Shown in pieces: positions 1-6,014 of a stretch of 7,628 nucleotides of DNA. The notes beneath the pieces were generated by a model. The model ran no database searches and was not told where the DNA came from. It saw only the letters and a list, made by a program, of their open reading frames with translations. The stretch comes from Arthrobacter sp. (lineage in GTDB: Bacteria; Actinomycetota; Actinomycetes; Actinomycetales; Micrococcaceae). Position numbers and translations under genes: made by a program. The first letter of the stretch is position 1, and the number at the start of each line of letters is the position of its first letter. The stretch lies in assembly GCA_018260285.1 (NCBI GenBank), contig JAGLBH010000075.1:1-7628 (forward strand). Direction: 5' to 3'.

Positions 1-331
1 CGGACTCGGCCTTCGTGATGGTGATGTCCTTGCCGGACGTGTTCTCGATCGTCGCGAAGACGCCGGTCATGCCGCCCTTCGCCGCGGCCTTGACCCACTG
101 GCCCGTCACGGTGACGAGGGAAGCGGACGACGACGAGGCTGCCGCGCTGGCTGACGCCGACGCGCTGCTCGAGGCCGAGGGCGTCGACGCAGCCGAGGTG
201 GAAGCCGACGCAGACGACGAGCTGCTGGCGGTGGTCCCGCCCTGGGAGCAGCCGGCGAGCAGCAGGGACGCGGTGAGGGCGGCGCCGCCGAGGACGAGGG
301 CGCGGGAGGTGGAGCTGGTGCGAGCGAACAT
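1..331 (-). CDS. PCu(A)C-type periplasmic copper chaperone lipoprotein, 3' end outside window
   Basis: Reading leftward from the ATG at 331, the protein has a short positive N-terminus, a hydrophobic segment and a lipobox ending LLAGC (Cys28), so it is a predicted lipoprotein on the outer face of the membrane. A long Ser/Ala/Thr-rich tether follows (about residues 32-70). The start of a globular domain then reads TVTGQWVKAAAKGGMTGVFA and continues into TIENTSG. This matches the opening strands of the PCu(A)C (DUF461) family, which carries Cu(I) on the cell surface and delivers it to cytochrome oxidase or related targets. The Met/His copper ligands of the family lie further downstream and are not in the window, so copper binding cannot be confirmed here. 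The start is supported by an AAGGAG ribosome binding site 6 nt upstream. The gene lies 23 nt after the CopC gene on the same strand, so the two are very probably one operon. About 110 residues are visible. Confidence 0.85.
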   Translation of the reverse strand, partial: MFARTSSTSRALVLGGAALTASLLLAGCSQGGTTASSSSSASASTSAASTPSASSSASASASAAASSSSASLVTVTGQWVKAAAKGGMTGVFATIENTSGKDITITKAES

Positions 332-354
332 GGAGTTCTCCTTGGAAAAGTTGG

Positions 355-945
355 TCAGCGCTTGGCGCGCAGTGCACGCCCTGCGTAGAGGCCGCCGGCA
401 AGAACGGCGCCTCCGAGGGCGATGAGCAGAATGAGGACGCCCTTGGGCAGGCCGCCGGAGGAGGAGGCGGCTTCTGCGGGGGCGGCGGAGGCGGAGGCCT
501 CAGGGGCGGTGCTGGCTGCGGCGGACGGGGCGGGCGCCGATGCGCTGCCGCCTGTGGCCGTGCCCACGGTGAACTCGACGACCCCTTCGACCGGGTGCCC
601 GTCGGCGGAGACGACGCGCCATTTGAGGCGCTGCTGTCCGCTGAGGGAGGCCGGGAGATCCACCGTCAGGTCCCGCCCCGAAACGGTCGGGGCGAGCGTG
701 CGATCCTGCCCGTCGGGGCCTTCCAGAAGGACGGCCATGCCGATCTCGTTGAGCGGGTTCGTGAAGGTGAGCGTGGCCTTCTCCGGGGATGCGCTGAGGT
801 GCGCGCCGGAGGCCGGGGTCGAGTGGGTCAGTTCGTCGTGGGCGAGTGCGGGAGCCGCGCCGAGGCCGAGGAGGGCCGCCGTCAGGGTGACGAGGGCCGC
901 CCAGGCCCGGAGCGCAGAGCGCACGGAGGCTGAGGGGAAGCGCAT
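355..945 (-). CDS. copC: CopC-domain copper resistance protein with C-terminal membrane anchor
   Basis: A 196-residue secreted copper-binding protein. Residues 1-35 form a signal peptide ending APALA, so the mature chain begins at His36 (HDELTHSTPASGAHL), as in CopC proteins where the N-terminal His is a Cu(II) ligand. The beta-sandwich spans about residues 36-127. It includes the conserved SADGHPVEG segment, whose Asp114 and His116 match the remaining Cu(II) ligands of the family. A Ser/Ala/Pro-rich linker (about 129-165), one membrane helix (about 168-190) and a basic tail (GRALRAKR) follow; this layout is common in Gram-positive YcnJ/CopC proteins and tethers the domain outside the cell. 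No CopD membrane domain is fused. I chose the ATG at 945 because it starts directly before a normal signal peptide; an in-frame ATG at 996 would add 17 unlikely residues. The ribosome binding site is weak. It sits between a membrane protein gene and the PCu(A)C gene, consistent with a surface copper relay. Confidence 0.88.
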   Translation of the reverse strand: MRFPSASVRSALRAWAALVTLTAALLGLGAAPALAHDELTHSTPASGAHLSASPEKATLTFTNPLNEIGMAVLLEGPDGQDRTLAPTVSGRDLTVDLPASLSGQQRLKWRVVSADGHPVEGVVEFTVGTATGGSASAPAPSAAASTAPEASASAAPAEAASSSGGLPKGVLILLIALGGAVLAGGLYAGRALRAKR

Positions 946-1007
946 GGTGGTGTCCGATCCGATGCAGAGCGCGGCAGAGCCTGCGCCTGGGGGCATCAGC
1001 GGACTGC

Positions 1008-1043
1008 GGCTCCCCTGGGAGCCGGGGCCTCAGAGGACCTCTG
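1008..1043 (-). other. Two tandem inverted repeats in the gap before copC
   Basis: The 114-bp gap between the membrane protein stop (1060) and the copC start (945) holds two inverted repeats. CAGAGG-A-CCTCTG (1031-1043) is a 6-1-6 palindrome. GGCTCC-CCTG-GGAGCC (1008-1023, plus strand) is a 6-bp stem with a 4-nt loop. They begin about 17 nt after the stop codon. There is no T-tract on either strand, so a classical intrinsic terminator is not supported. A weak attenuator, an mRNA-stabilising hairpin or an operator for the copper genes are alternatives. Confidence 0.35.
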
Positions 1044-1059
1044 CCCTCTGGAGGCGGTG

Positions 1060-1719
1060 TCAGCCGCTGACGTGAAATGCAGCCAGAGGGGCGAGAGGCG
1101 GGCCGCGGCGTCCTGGACCGGAGAGAACGAGGGCCAGGTCCGTCAGCGGGGCGGGCTCCGCGTGCGTCAGGCGCCGGGGCGCGACGCCGAGGGACACCCG
1201 GGGCGCCAGCGGCAGGACCGGAAGAAGCAGGCCGAGCAGCTCGGCGATGAGGGAGAGCGCCGCCTCGCCCCGGCGGAGCACCAGAATGGTGGCCACAGCC
1301 GCCAGCGCGTGGCTCAGAGCCATGAGGGGGCCGCCCCCGAGGAGGGCGTCCGCGAGGGACCAGTCCGACGGGCCGGAGGCTGCGACCGGAGCCGCGCCCA
1401 TCCCCGACCTGTGGTCTGCGGCGTGCTCCGCGGGAGACATGCCCGCATGGCTCGTCGAGGGCCCGAAGAGGCTGAAGAGCACGTGCTCGGCCACTTGGCT
1501 GCTGAGCACGGCCGCGCTCATGCGGGCCAGGGAGAGCACGCGCCCGGCCAGCCCGACGCAGACCGCGCCGGAGAGGACGAAGGCGATGAGCGTGCCCGCG
1601 TTGAAGAGCGATCCGCTGCCCGCCATGACGTGCGAGGCCGCCGCGGCGAGCGTGCTCAGGGCAGCCGCCGTCCACCCGCGCACAAGGCGCGATGCCGGGG
1701 TGGCTGCCGAAGAGGTCAT
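1060..1719 (-). CDS. Polytopic membrane protein with His/Met-rich loop, copper-gene neighbour
   Basis: A 219-residue protein that I cannot assign to a named family. It has about five hydrophobic segments (near residues 12-34, 36-58, 61-87, 129-147 and 150-172) and a polar, proline-rich C-terminus. Between the third and fourth segments lies a loop rich in potential metal ligands: SHAGMSPAEHAADHRSGM, with His91, Met94, His99, His103 and Met107. Further His residues (30, 79, 137) fall in or beside membrane helices. Together with the CopC and PCu(A)C genes directly downstream, this suggests a role in copper handling or transport, but that is inference. The start codon ATG at 1719 overlaps the stop of the mannosyltransferase gene as ATGA, a classic translational-coupling arrangement, and this fixes the start. 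Codon use is high-GC like its neighbours. Confidence 0.75.
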   Translation of the reverse strand: MTSSAATPASRLVRGWTAAALSTLAAAASHVMAGSGSLFNAGTLIAFVLSGAVCVGLAGRVLSLARMSAAVLSSQVAEHVLFSLFGPSTSHAGMSPAEHAADHRSGMGAAPVAASGPSDWSLADALLGGGPLMALSHALAAVATILVLRRGEAALSLIAELLGLLLPVLPLAPRVSLGVAPRRLTHAEPAPLTDLALVLSGPGRRGPPLAPLAAFHVSG

Positions 1720-2915
1720 GCGGGCGATTCTACAGGACGTAGAAGGGAGCGCCAGAGGCATGCGCCCAGCAGGGCCGCGAGCGTGAGCGCGGGCAGGCAG
1801 GAGAAGAGGGTCCAGGCGGGCGAGGCCATCTCGTCGGGGTTCCCCACGAGCTTGCCGTAGGCCCGGACCCCGAAGCCCAGGAGGACCACGAGCCACACGG
1901 CCAGGCCCGTGAACACCGCGCGCCCGCGGCCGCTCTGCGAGCCCAGGAACAGCATGGCGTAGACGATGACCGGCAGCCAGGCCGCGTGGTGCGACCACGA
2001 GATGGGCGAGATGAGGAGCATGCACGCGGAGCCGAGGCCCAGCTGGGAGGGCACGTCCAGCACACCCCGCAGCCGCCACAGCGCCAGCAGGGTCACCGCG
2101 ATGACGACCATGCTCAGCCCGAGCCACAGCGGCTTGGAGTCCGCGTCGAGCCGGGCGAGCACGCCCTCGATCGAGATGTTGTCGAAGTACCCGATCCCGC
2201 CGATCCGCGAGGGGTCCCGCAGGATCTCGAACCAGTACTGCCGGGAGAGCGCGGGCGCGAGCGCGAACATGAGCGCCGCCGACCCCGCGAAGCCCGCCGC
2301 CATGCCCGCGATCATCCGCCACCGCTGCTGGGCCAGGGGCACGAGCCCCAGCGCGAGCGGCGTCAGCTTGATCCCCGCGAAGAGTCCGACGACGACGCCG
2401 GCCGCGAACCCCAGCCCCCAGCGACGGCAGGCCAGGTAGATCGAGCTGAAGAGGATGATGTTGATCTGGCCGAACCCGATCGAGTCCCGATACGGCCCGG
2501 TGAGGCTGACGAGGCCCGTCAGGACGATCGGCGCCGTGAACCAGCGCAGCGCGCTCGGCAGGAGGGCCGCCAGGCGGGGGCCGAGGTCCCGCATGACGAG
2601 GTAGAGCAGCACGAGGGAGAGCGCCGTCATCCCCGCGATGGCGGCCTTGACCGGGATGACGGCCAGCGGGGTCATGATGAACGCCGCGAAGGGCGGGTAG
2701 GTGAAGGGCAGGCTCGGGGCGCCCTCAACCGGCAGGCCCGGAGCGTAGAGCCGCGAGGAGTCCCTGAGGAACTGGATGGCCCCGGCCCGGTAGACGCGCA
2801 GGTCCACGGCGTCGAGGCCGCAGATCATGAGGGTCACGCAGAGGAGGGACAGGCCCAGGGCCCACTGCAGAACCCGGTGGAGCGCAGGGGTGTGGGTCTG
2901 TCCGGGTCTGCTCAT
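1716..2915 (-). CDS. GT87-family polyprenol-phosphate-mannose-dependent mannosyltransferase (PimE-like)
   Basis: A 399-residue integral membrane glycosyltransferase of the GT-C fold with roughly ten hydrophobic segments. Diagnostic features are a DLRVY motif at residues 38-42 in the first extracytoplasmic loop (Asp38 matches the catalytic Asp of the family), FTYPPFAA (71-78), GQINI (149-153), AGIKLTPLALG (180-190) and ISPISWSHHAAW (302-313). These are hallmarks of GT87 (formerly DUF2029) enzymes such as mycobacterial PimE, which transfer alpha-1,2-mannose from polyprenyl-phosphate-mannose to lipid or glycan acceptors on the outer membrane face. The acceptor cannot be told from sequence. Two Met codons compete for the start: 2924 and 2915. 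I chose 2915 because a TAGAAT -10 box (2923-2928) ends 7 nt upstream, which fits a leaderless transcript, while the 2924 ATG overlaps that box. No Shine-Dalgarno sequence is seen. It is the first gene of a leftward operon and overlaps the next gene by 4 nt. Confidence 0.88.
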   Translation of the reverse strand: MSRPGQTHTPALHRVLQWALGLSLLCVTLMICGLDAVDLRVYRAGAIQFLRDSSRLYAPGLPVEGAPSLPFTYPPFAAFIMTPLAVIPVKAAIAGMTALSLVLLYLVMRDLGPRLAALLPSALRWFTAPIVLTGLVSLTGPYRDSIGFGQINIILFSSIYLACRRWGLGFAAGVVVGLFAGIKLTPLALGLVPLAQQRWRMIAGMAAGFAGSAALMFALAPALSRQYWFEILRDPSRIGGIGYFDNISIEGVLARLDADSKPLWLGLSMVVIAVTLLALWRLRGVLDVPSQLGLGSACMLLISPISWSHHAAWLPVIVYAMLFLGSQSGRGRAVFTGLAVWLVVLLGFGVRAYGKLVGNPDEMASPAWTLFSCLPALTLAALLGACLWRSLLRPVESPA

Positions 2916-2922
2916 ACAGGCC

Positions 2923-2928
2923 ATTCTA
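2923..2928 (-). promoter_or_regulatory. -10 box (TAGAAT) of a probable leaderless promoter for the GT87 gene
   Basis: On the minus strand TAGAAT matches the actinobacterial TANNNT -10 consensus. It is followed by 7 nt (GGCCTGT) and then ATG at 2915, which places the transcription start at or next to the start codon. No convincing -35 box is seen 17 nt upstream. Leaderless mRNAs of this geometry are common in Actinobacteria. Confidence 0.5.
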
Positions 2929-2974
2929 GGGGAGGGGCGCTGCCCGGCAGGTCCGGCGTCGTCGTTCTCCCGGA

Positions 2975-2980
2975 TAGGAT
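2975..2980 (+). promoter_or_regulatory. Possible -10 box (TAGGAT) for corA
   Basis: TAGGAT fits TANNNT and would give a start near 2987 and a leader of about 40 nt that includes the corA ribosome binding site (GAAGGA, 3016-3021, 6 nt before the ATG). No clear -35 box is visible. The call rests on the hexamer and its position in the divergent intergenic region. Confidence 0.35.
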
Positions 2981-3027
2981 CTCTTGAGGCTCGTCTCCCC
3001 CGCTCTCCGCCACCCGAAGGATCCCCC

Positions 3028-4032
3028 ATGGCCATTATCGACAACGCCGTCTACGTGGGCGGCAAGCGCGTCGCCACCCCCGCCAGCCTGGATGTGACGT
3101 TCGACCTCATCCGAGAGCACGAGGGCATGGCGTGGATCGGCCTCTACCGGCCGAGCGAGGCCGAGATCCGCGCGGTGGCGGACGAGTTCCAGCTCCACGG
3201 GCTCGCGGTGGAGGACGCGCTCACGGGCCACCAGCGCGCCAAGCTCGAGCGGTACGGGGACACGCTCTTCGCCGTCCTGCGCCCGGCCCGCTACCTCGAC
3301 GGCCCGGAGACGGTGGAATTCGGGGAGCTGCACGTCTTCATCGGCACGAACTTCGTCGTGACGATCCGCCACGTGGAGCGCCCCAGCCTGGCCGCCGTGC
3401 GCGAGCGCATGGAGAAGGAGCCCGAGCTGCTGCGCCTCGGCCCCGAGGCCGTCATGTACGCGATCCTCGACGAGGTGGTCGACGACTACGAGCCCGTGGT
3501 CTCCGGCCTGGAGAACGACATCGACGAGATCGAGTCTGAGCTCTTCTCCGCGAGCGACGAGGACGCCCTCTCCCGCCGCATCTACCAGCTCTCCCGCGAG
3601 GTGATCCAGTTCCAGCGGGCCACCGCGCCCCTCACCGGCATGCTCGAGGCGCTCCGCCGGCACGTGGAGACTGCGCCCGACGGCGATGTGGAGCTCGCCC
3701 GCCTGCTCCGCGACGTCCAGGACCACACGATGCTCGTGAGCGACCGGGTCAACTCCTTCCGGTCCATCCTGGACAACGCCCTCTCCGTCCACTCGACCCT
3801 CGTGACCCAGCGAATGACGGCGCAGAGCATCGCCCAGAACGACCAGGTCAAGAAGATCTCCTCGTGGGCGGCCATCTTCTTCGCGCCCCAGCTCGTAGCG
3901 GGCGTCTACGGGATGAACTTCGAGAACATGCCGGAGCTGCACTGGCACCTCGGGTACCCGTTCGCCATCCTGCTCATGCTCGTCTTCGGCGGCGCGCTCT
4001 GGGCCATCTTCCGCTTGAAGAAGTGGCTCTAG
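3028..4032 (+). CDS. corA: CorA-family Mg2+/Co2+ transport channel
   Basis: A 334-residue protein of normal CorA length. The N-terminal cytoplasmic alpha/beta domain (about 1-140) contains AVEDALTGHQRAKLERYGDT and the FVVTIRHVERPS strand typical of actinobacterial CorA proteins. A long helical region (about 140-275) forms the funnel stalk. The first membrane helix (about 279-298) ends in the family signature YGMNF (294-298), whose GMN triplet forms the selectivity filter of the pentameric channel. The second helix (about 311-330) ends in a basic KKWL tail. In the family the channel admits Mg2+ and, in many members, Co2+ or Ni2+ down the membrane potential and is gated by cytoplasmic Mg2+. The ATG at 3028 is fixed by GAAGGA 6 nt upstream; the open frame extends further left but without a site. 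It is divergent from the GT87 gene and is followed after 65 nt by the LssY_C gene on the same strand. Confidence 0.95.
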   Translation: MAIIDNAVYVGGKRVATPASLDVTFDLIREHEGMAWIGLYRPSEAEIRAVADEFQLHGLAVEDALTGHQRAKLERYGDTLFAVLRPARYLDGPETVEFGELHVFIGTNFVVTIRHVERPSLAAVRERMEKEPELLRLGPEAVMYAILDEVVDDYEPVVSGLENDIDEIESELFSASDEDALSRRIYQLSREVIQFQRATAPLTGMLEALRRHVETAPDGDVELARLLRDVQDHTMLVSDRVNSFRSILDNALSVHSTLVTQRMTAQSIAQNDQVKKISSWAAIFFAPQLVAGVYGMNFENMPELHWHLGYPFAILLMLVFGGALWAIFRLKKWL

Positions 4033-4097
4033 CCGTGCGGCAGATGGCCTCTGGGGTTCACCATCGCGCGTCCGCGCTGAGGAACAGAGCCCCGCGG

Positions 4098-5501
4098 ATG
4101 TCTCGAATAGACCGGTTCTTCCTCATCGCCTCCGGCGTCGCGTCCCTCTGGATGGCGTACTTCCTCCTGACACGCGCCCTGTCCTACGGATGGCTGTCCG
4201 TGCTGCAGTTCATCCCCATCTGGGGCGCCGTCTCCTACCTGACCCTGCCGCGGCTCAACAAGATCATCGCGGACATCTACGTGCCGCACTACTTCATGGG
4301 CCGCACCCAGACCTCAGACGGCTTGCTCGGGGATCCGGTGAACCTCGCCTTCCGGGGCAGCGCGGCCCAGCTCCACGCCGCCCTGCGCCGCGCGGGGTGG
4401 CACCTGGCCGAGCCCGTGACCGCCCGCACCTCGTGGAAGATCATCTGGTCCACGCTGCGGAAGAAGGAGTACCTCACGGCTCCGGTCTCGCCGCTCGTCC
4501 TCTTTGACCGCATCCAGGACTTCGCCTATCAGCAGCCGGTCGTGGGGGCCGCGTCCGAGCGGCATCACGTCCGCTTCTGGAAGTGCGACGACGACTGGCG
4601 GCTTCCCGGGGGCGAGCACGTGGAGTGGCTCGCGGCCTCCACCTTCGACAAGGCCGTGGGCGTCAGCATCTTCACCCTGCAGGTCACCCACCACATCGCC
4701 GAGGACACGGACCGGGAGAGGGATCACCTGGCCCTCAGCCTGGAGCAGGCCAGCCCGGAGATCACGAGCCACGTCCTGGAGAACTTCGCCGCCGGCTACC
4801 ACTCGCGGAACGGCGGCGGGGACCAGATCAAGACCGACGGGCACCTGCCCATTCTGGACCTGCACGAGATCTCCCCGGAGGAGCAGGACACGGCCCGAGC
4901 GGAGCGCACTCTGCGCACCTACGAGGCCCACAAGACTGCCGCCGAGATGGACCGGCTGACCTTGGAGGATCTCAAGGAGGCCAGCCCGTTCAACGCCCAG
5001 GCCCGCTCCGATCGCTCGGAGGACACCCTCCAGTCCCTCCTCAACCGGCCCTTCCAGGTGTTCCTCGGCACCCTCTTCATCGTGCTCGGCGGTCTTCTGG
5101 GGCTCGCCAAGATCGGCACGGACCTGCTGCGCTGGGACGACTTCTCGTCTGATCTGGCCCTCGGCCCTCTCCTCTCCGCCTGGGCGGAGGGCGACCCTGC
5201 CGATGCCCGCACGGGTCTGGCTGCCGGGCTCCTCGCGGCCATGGGCGTGCTCATCGTGCTCACGCTCATTCTGCTGTGGATGATGTCTCGCGGGGCCCAG
5301 GCGGCCCGGCTGCTGCTGCTCCTCTTGACGCTCCTCTCGATCGGGCTGTCCGCCTACGAGTACTACTCGTCCGGCGGGAGCTCCTTCCTCCTGACCGCCG
5401 TGCACGTCATCCTCCTGACCGGGGGCCTCGTGGAGCTCTCCGGCCCAGAGGCCTCGCGCTATGTCATGATCCGCCGGCTGGCGCGCGCCGACCGGGAGTA
5501 G
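4098..5501 (+). CDS. LssY C-terminal domain (LssY_C) membrane protein
   Basis: A 467-residue protein. Two membrane helices (about 6-25 and 30-50) precede a soluble domain (about 78-265) that matches LssY_C: DPVNLAFRGSAAQLHAALRR, then SPLVLFDRIQDFAYQ, ERHHVRFWK (154-162), WLAASTFDKAVG and VTHHIAEDTDRERDH. The repeated His and Asp residues look like a metal or active site, but the biochemical function of this domain is not established. A charged linker (about 250-295) and four more helices (about 298-320, 353-377, 383-402, 409-428) follow. In better-known LssY proteins the domain is fused behind DedA and/or PAP2 modules; neither is present here. The start at 4098 puts the first helix right at the N-terminus and has a GAGGAA site at 4079-4084, a rather long 13 nt away; an in-frame ATG at 4044 lacks a site. 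Probably co-transcribed with corA. It converges with the HTH gene, leaving 20 nt between the stops. Confidence 0.85.
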   Translation: MSRIDRFFLIASGVASLWMAYFLLTRALSYGWLSVLQFIPIWGAVSYLTLPRLNKIIADIYVPHYFMGRTQTSDGLLGDPVNLAFRGSAAQLHAALRRAGWHLAEPVTARTSWKIIWSTLRKKEYLTAPVSPLVLFDRIQDFAYQQPVVGAASERHHVRFWKCDDDWRLPGGEHVEWLAASTFDKAVGVSIFTLQVTHHIAEDTDRERDHLALSLEQASPEITSHVLENFAAGYHSRNGGGDQIKTDGHLPILDLHEISPEEQDTARAERTLRTYEAHKTAAEMDRLTLEDLKEASPFNAQARSDRSEDTLQSLLNRPFQVFLGTLFIVLGGLLGLAKIGTDLLRWDDFSSDLALGPLLSAWAEGDPADARTGLAAGLLAAMGVLIVLTLILLWMMSRGAQAARLLLLLLTLLSIGLSAYEYYSSGGSSFLLTAVHVILLTGGLVELSGPEASRYVMIRRLARADRE

Positions 5502-5515
5502 GCCGCCTTCTGCCG

Positions 5516-5528
5516 GGCCTGTCAGGCC
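5516..5528. terminator. Possible bidirectional hairpin between convergent genes
   Basis: GGCCT-GTC-AGGCC lies between the two convergent stop codons and includes the stop of the HTH gene. It is only a 5-bp stem with no T-tract on either side, so termination is a guess based on position. Confidence 0.25.
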
Positions 5529-5965
5529 GAGGGCTCAGAGCCCTTCTGCGCCTTCTTCTCCCGGTTGCGCTCCACCCAGGCGGCGATGTCGCTCGTGCGG
5601 AACCGGCGGTGCGTGCCCCGGTATTCCACGGGGATCTCCCCCGCGTTCGTCAGGTTTCGCAGGTACGTCAGCGAAATGCCCGCGGCCTGCGCTGCCTGGC
5701 TCGTCGTGAGGAATTCGGGGCCGACGACGGCACTCGGCGTCGTCGTCTCCCGTGGGCCTGCGGCCGGGACAGGGCCCACGCGGACGGGCTCGCCCGAGGC
5801 AAGGGCCGCGAGCAGCGCTTCCACCCCGCGGCGGGCCGTTTCGGGCAGGCGCAGCGAGGTGCCGTCGACGAACACGGTCAGGTCCCCGGCGCGCAGGGCG
5901 TGCGCGAGGGCGCGGGCGTCGTCGGCCGAGAGGGCATCTGCGTCAAAGGTCTCCACGAGGCCCAT
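5522..5965 (-). CDS. Excisionase-type helix-turn-helix protein, PIN-toxin antitoxin-like, orphan
   Basis: A 147-residue DNA-binding protein. The N-terminal part (about 8-66) includes TVFVDGTSLRLPETARRGVE and ends in SGEPVRVGPV. A short linker leads to an excisionase/MerR-like winged HTH (84-133): EFLTTSQAAQAAGISLTYLR, then NAGEIPVEYRGTHRRFRTSD. The GTHRR wing motif (117-121) and the N-terminal dimer-type region match small antitoxins usually encoded directly before a PIN-domain (VapC-like) RNase toxin. Here no toxin follows: the downstream neighbour is the convergent LssY_C gene, and the gene upstream encodes a lipoprotein. The ATG at 5965 has no ribosome binding site and overlaps a CATAAT -10-like box. 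The in-frame GTG at 5956, 7 nt after that box, is a good leaderless alternative (144 residues). A 12-bp palindrome overlaps the expected -35 region, suggesting autoregulation. It could instead be a general regulator or an excisionase. Confidence 0.82.
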   Translation of the reverse strand: MGLVETFDADALSADDARALAHALRAGDLTVFVDGTSLRLPETARRGVEALLAALASGEPVRVGPVPAAGPRETTTPSAVVGPEFLTTSQAAQAAGISLTYLRNLTNAGEIPVEYRGTHRRFRTSDIAAWVERNREKKAQKGSEPSA

Positions 5966-5969
5966 TATG
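5964..5969 (-). promoter_or_regulatory. -10-like box (CATAAT) for the HTH gene, leaderless geometry
   Basis: On the minus strand CATAAT is followed by GGGCCTC (7 nt) and then an in-frame GTG at 5956. This is the same 7-nt spacing as in front of the GT87 start. It would make the transcript begin at or beside GTG and explain the missing ribosome binding site. The first base departs from TANNNT. Confidence 0.35.
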
Positions 5970-5981
5970 CCCCGGAGCCCT

Positions 5982-5993
5982 GCAGAATTCTGC
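5982..5993. promoter_or_regulatory. Perfect 12-bp palindrome, candidate operator of the HTH gene
   Basis: GCAGAATTCTGC is a perfect palindrome in the 49-bp gap between the lipoprotein stop and the HTH start. Its right half covers 5987-5992, where a -35 box would sit 17 nt from the CATAAT box. Bound protein there would block the promoter, which fits negative autoregulation by the HTH protein. A second imperfect repeat, TGCGC-GG-GCGCA (5991-6002), adjoins it. No binding data are visible in sequence. Confidence 0.4.
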
Positions 5994-6014
5994 GCGGGCG
6001 CAGGATCCTCTTGC

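Noticed and set aside
500..1675. Long minus-strand open frame overlapping copC and the membrane protein gene
   Set aside because: It is Arg/Pro/Gly/His-rich with no domain sense and is a frame shadow of two well-supported genes in G+C-rich DNA.
1720..2322. In-frame extension upstream of the membrane protein gene
   Set aside because: It lies inside the GT87 gene in another frame and reads as Arg/Ala/Gly shadow sequence; the ATGA overlap marks the real start at 1719.
3864..4097. N-terminal extension of the LssY_C protein into corA
   Set aside because: It overlaps the end of corA and encodes low-complexity shadow sequence; the first membrane helix follows immediately after the ATG at 4098.
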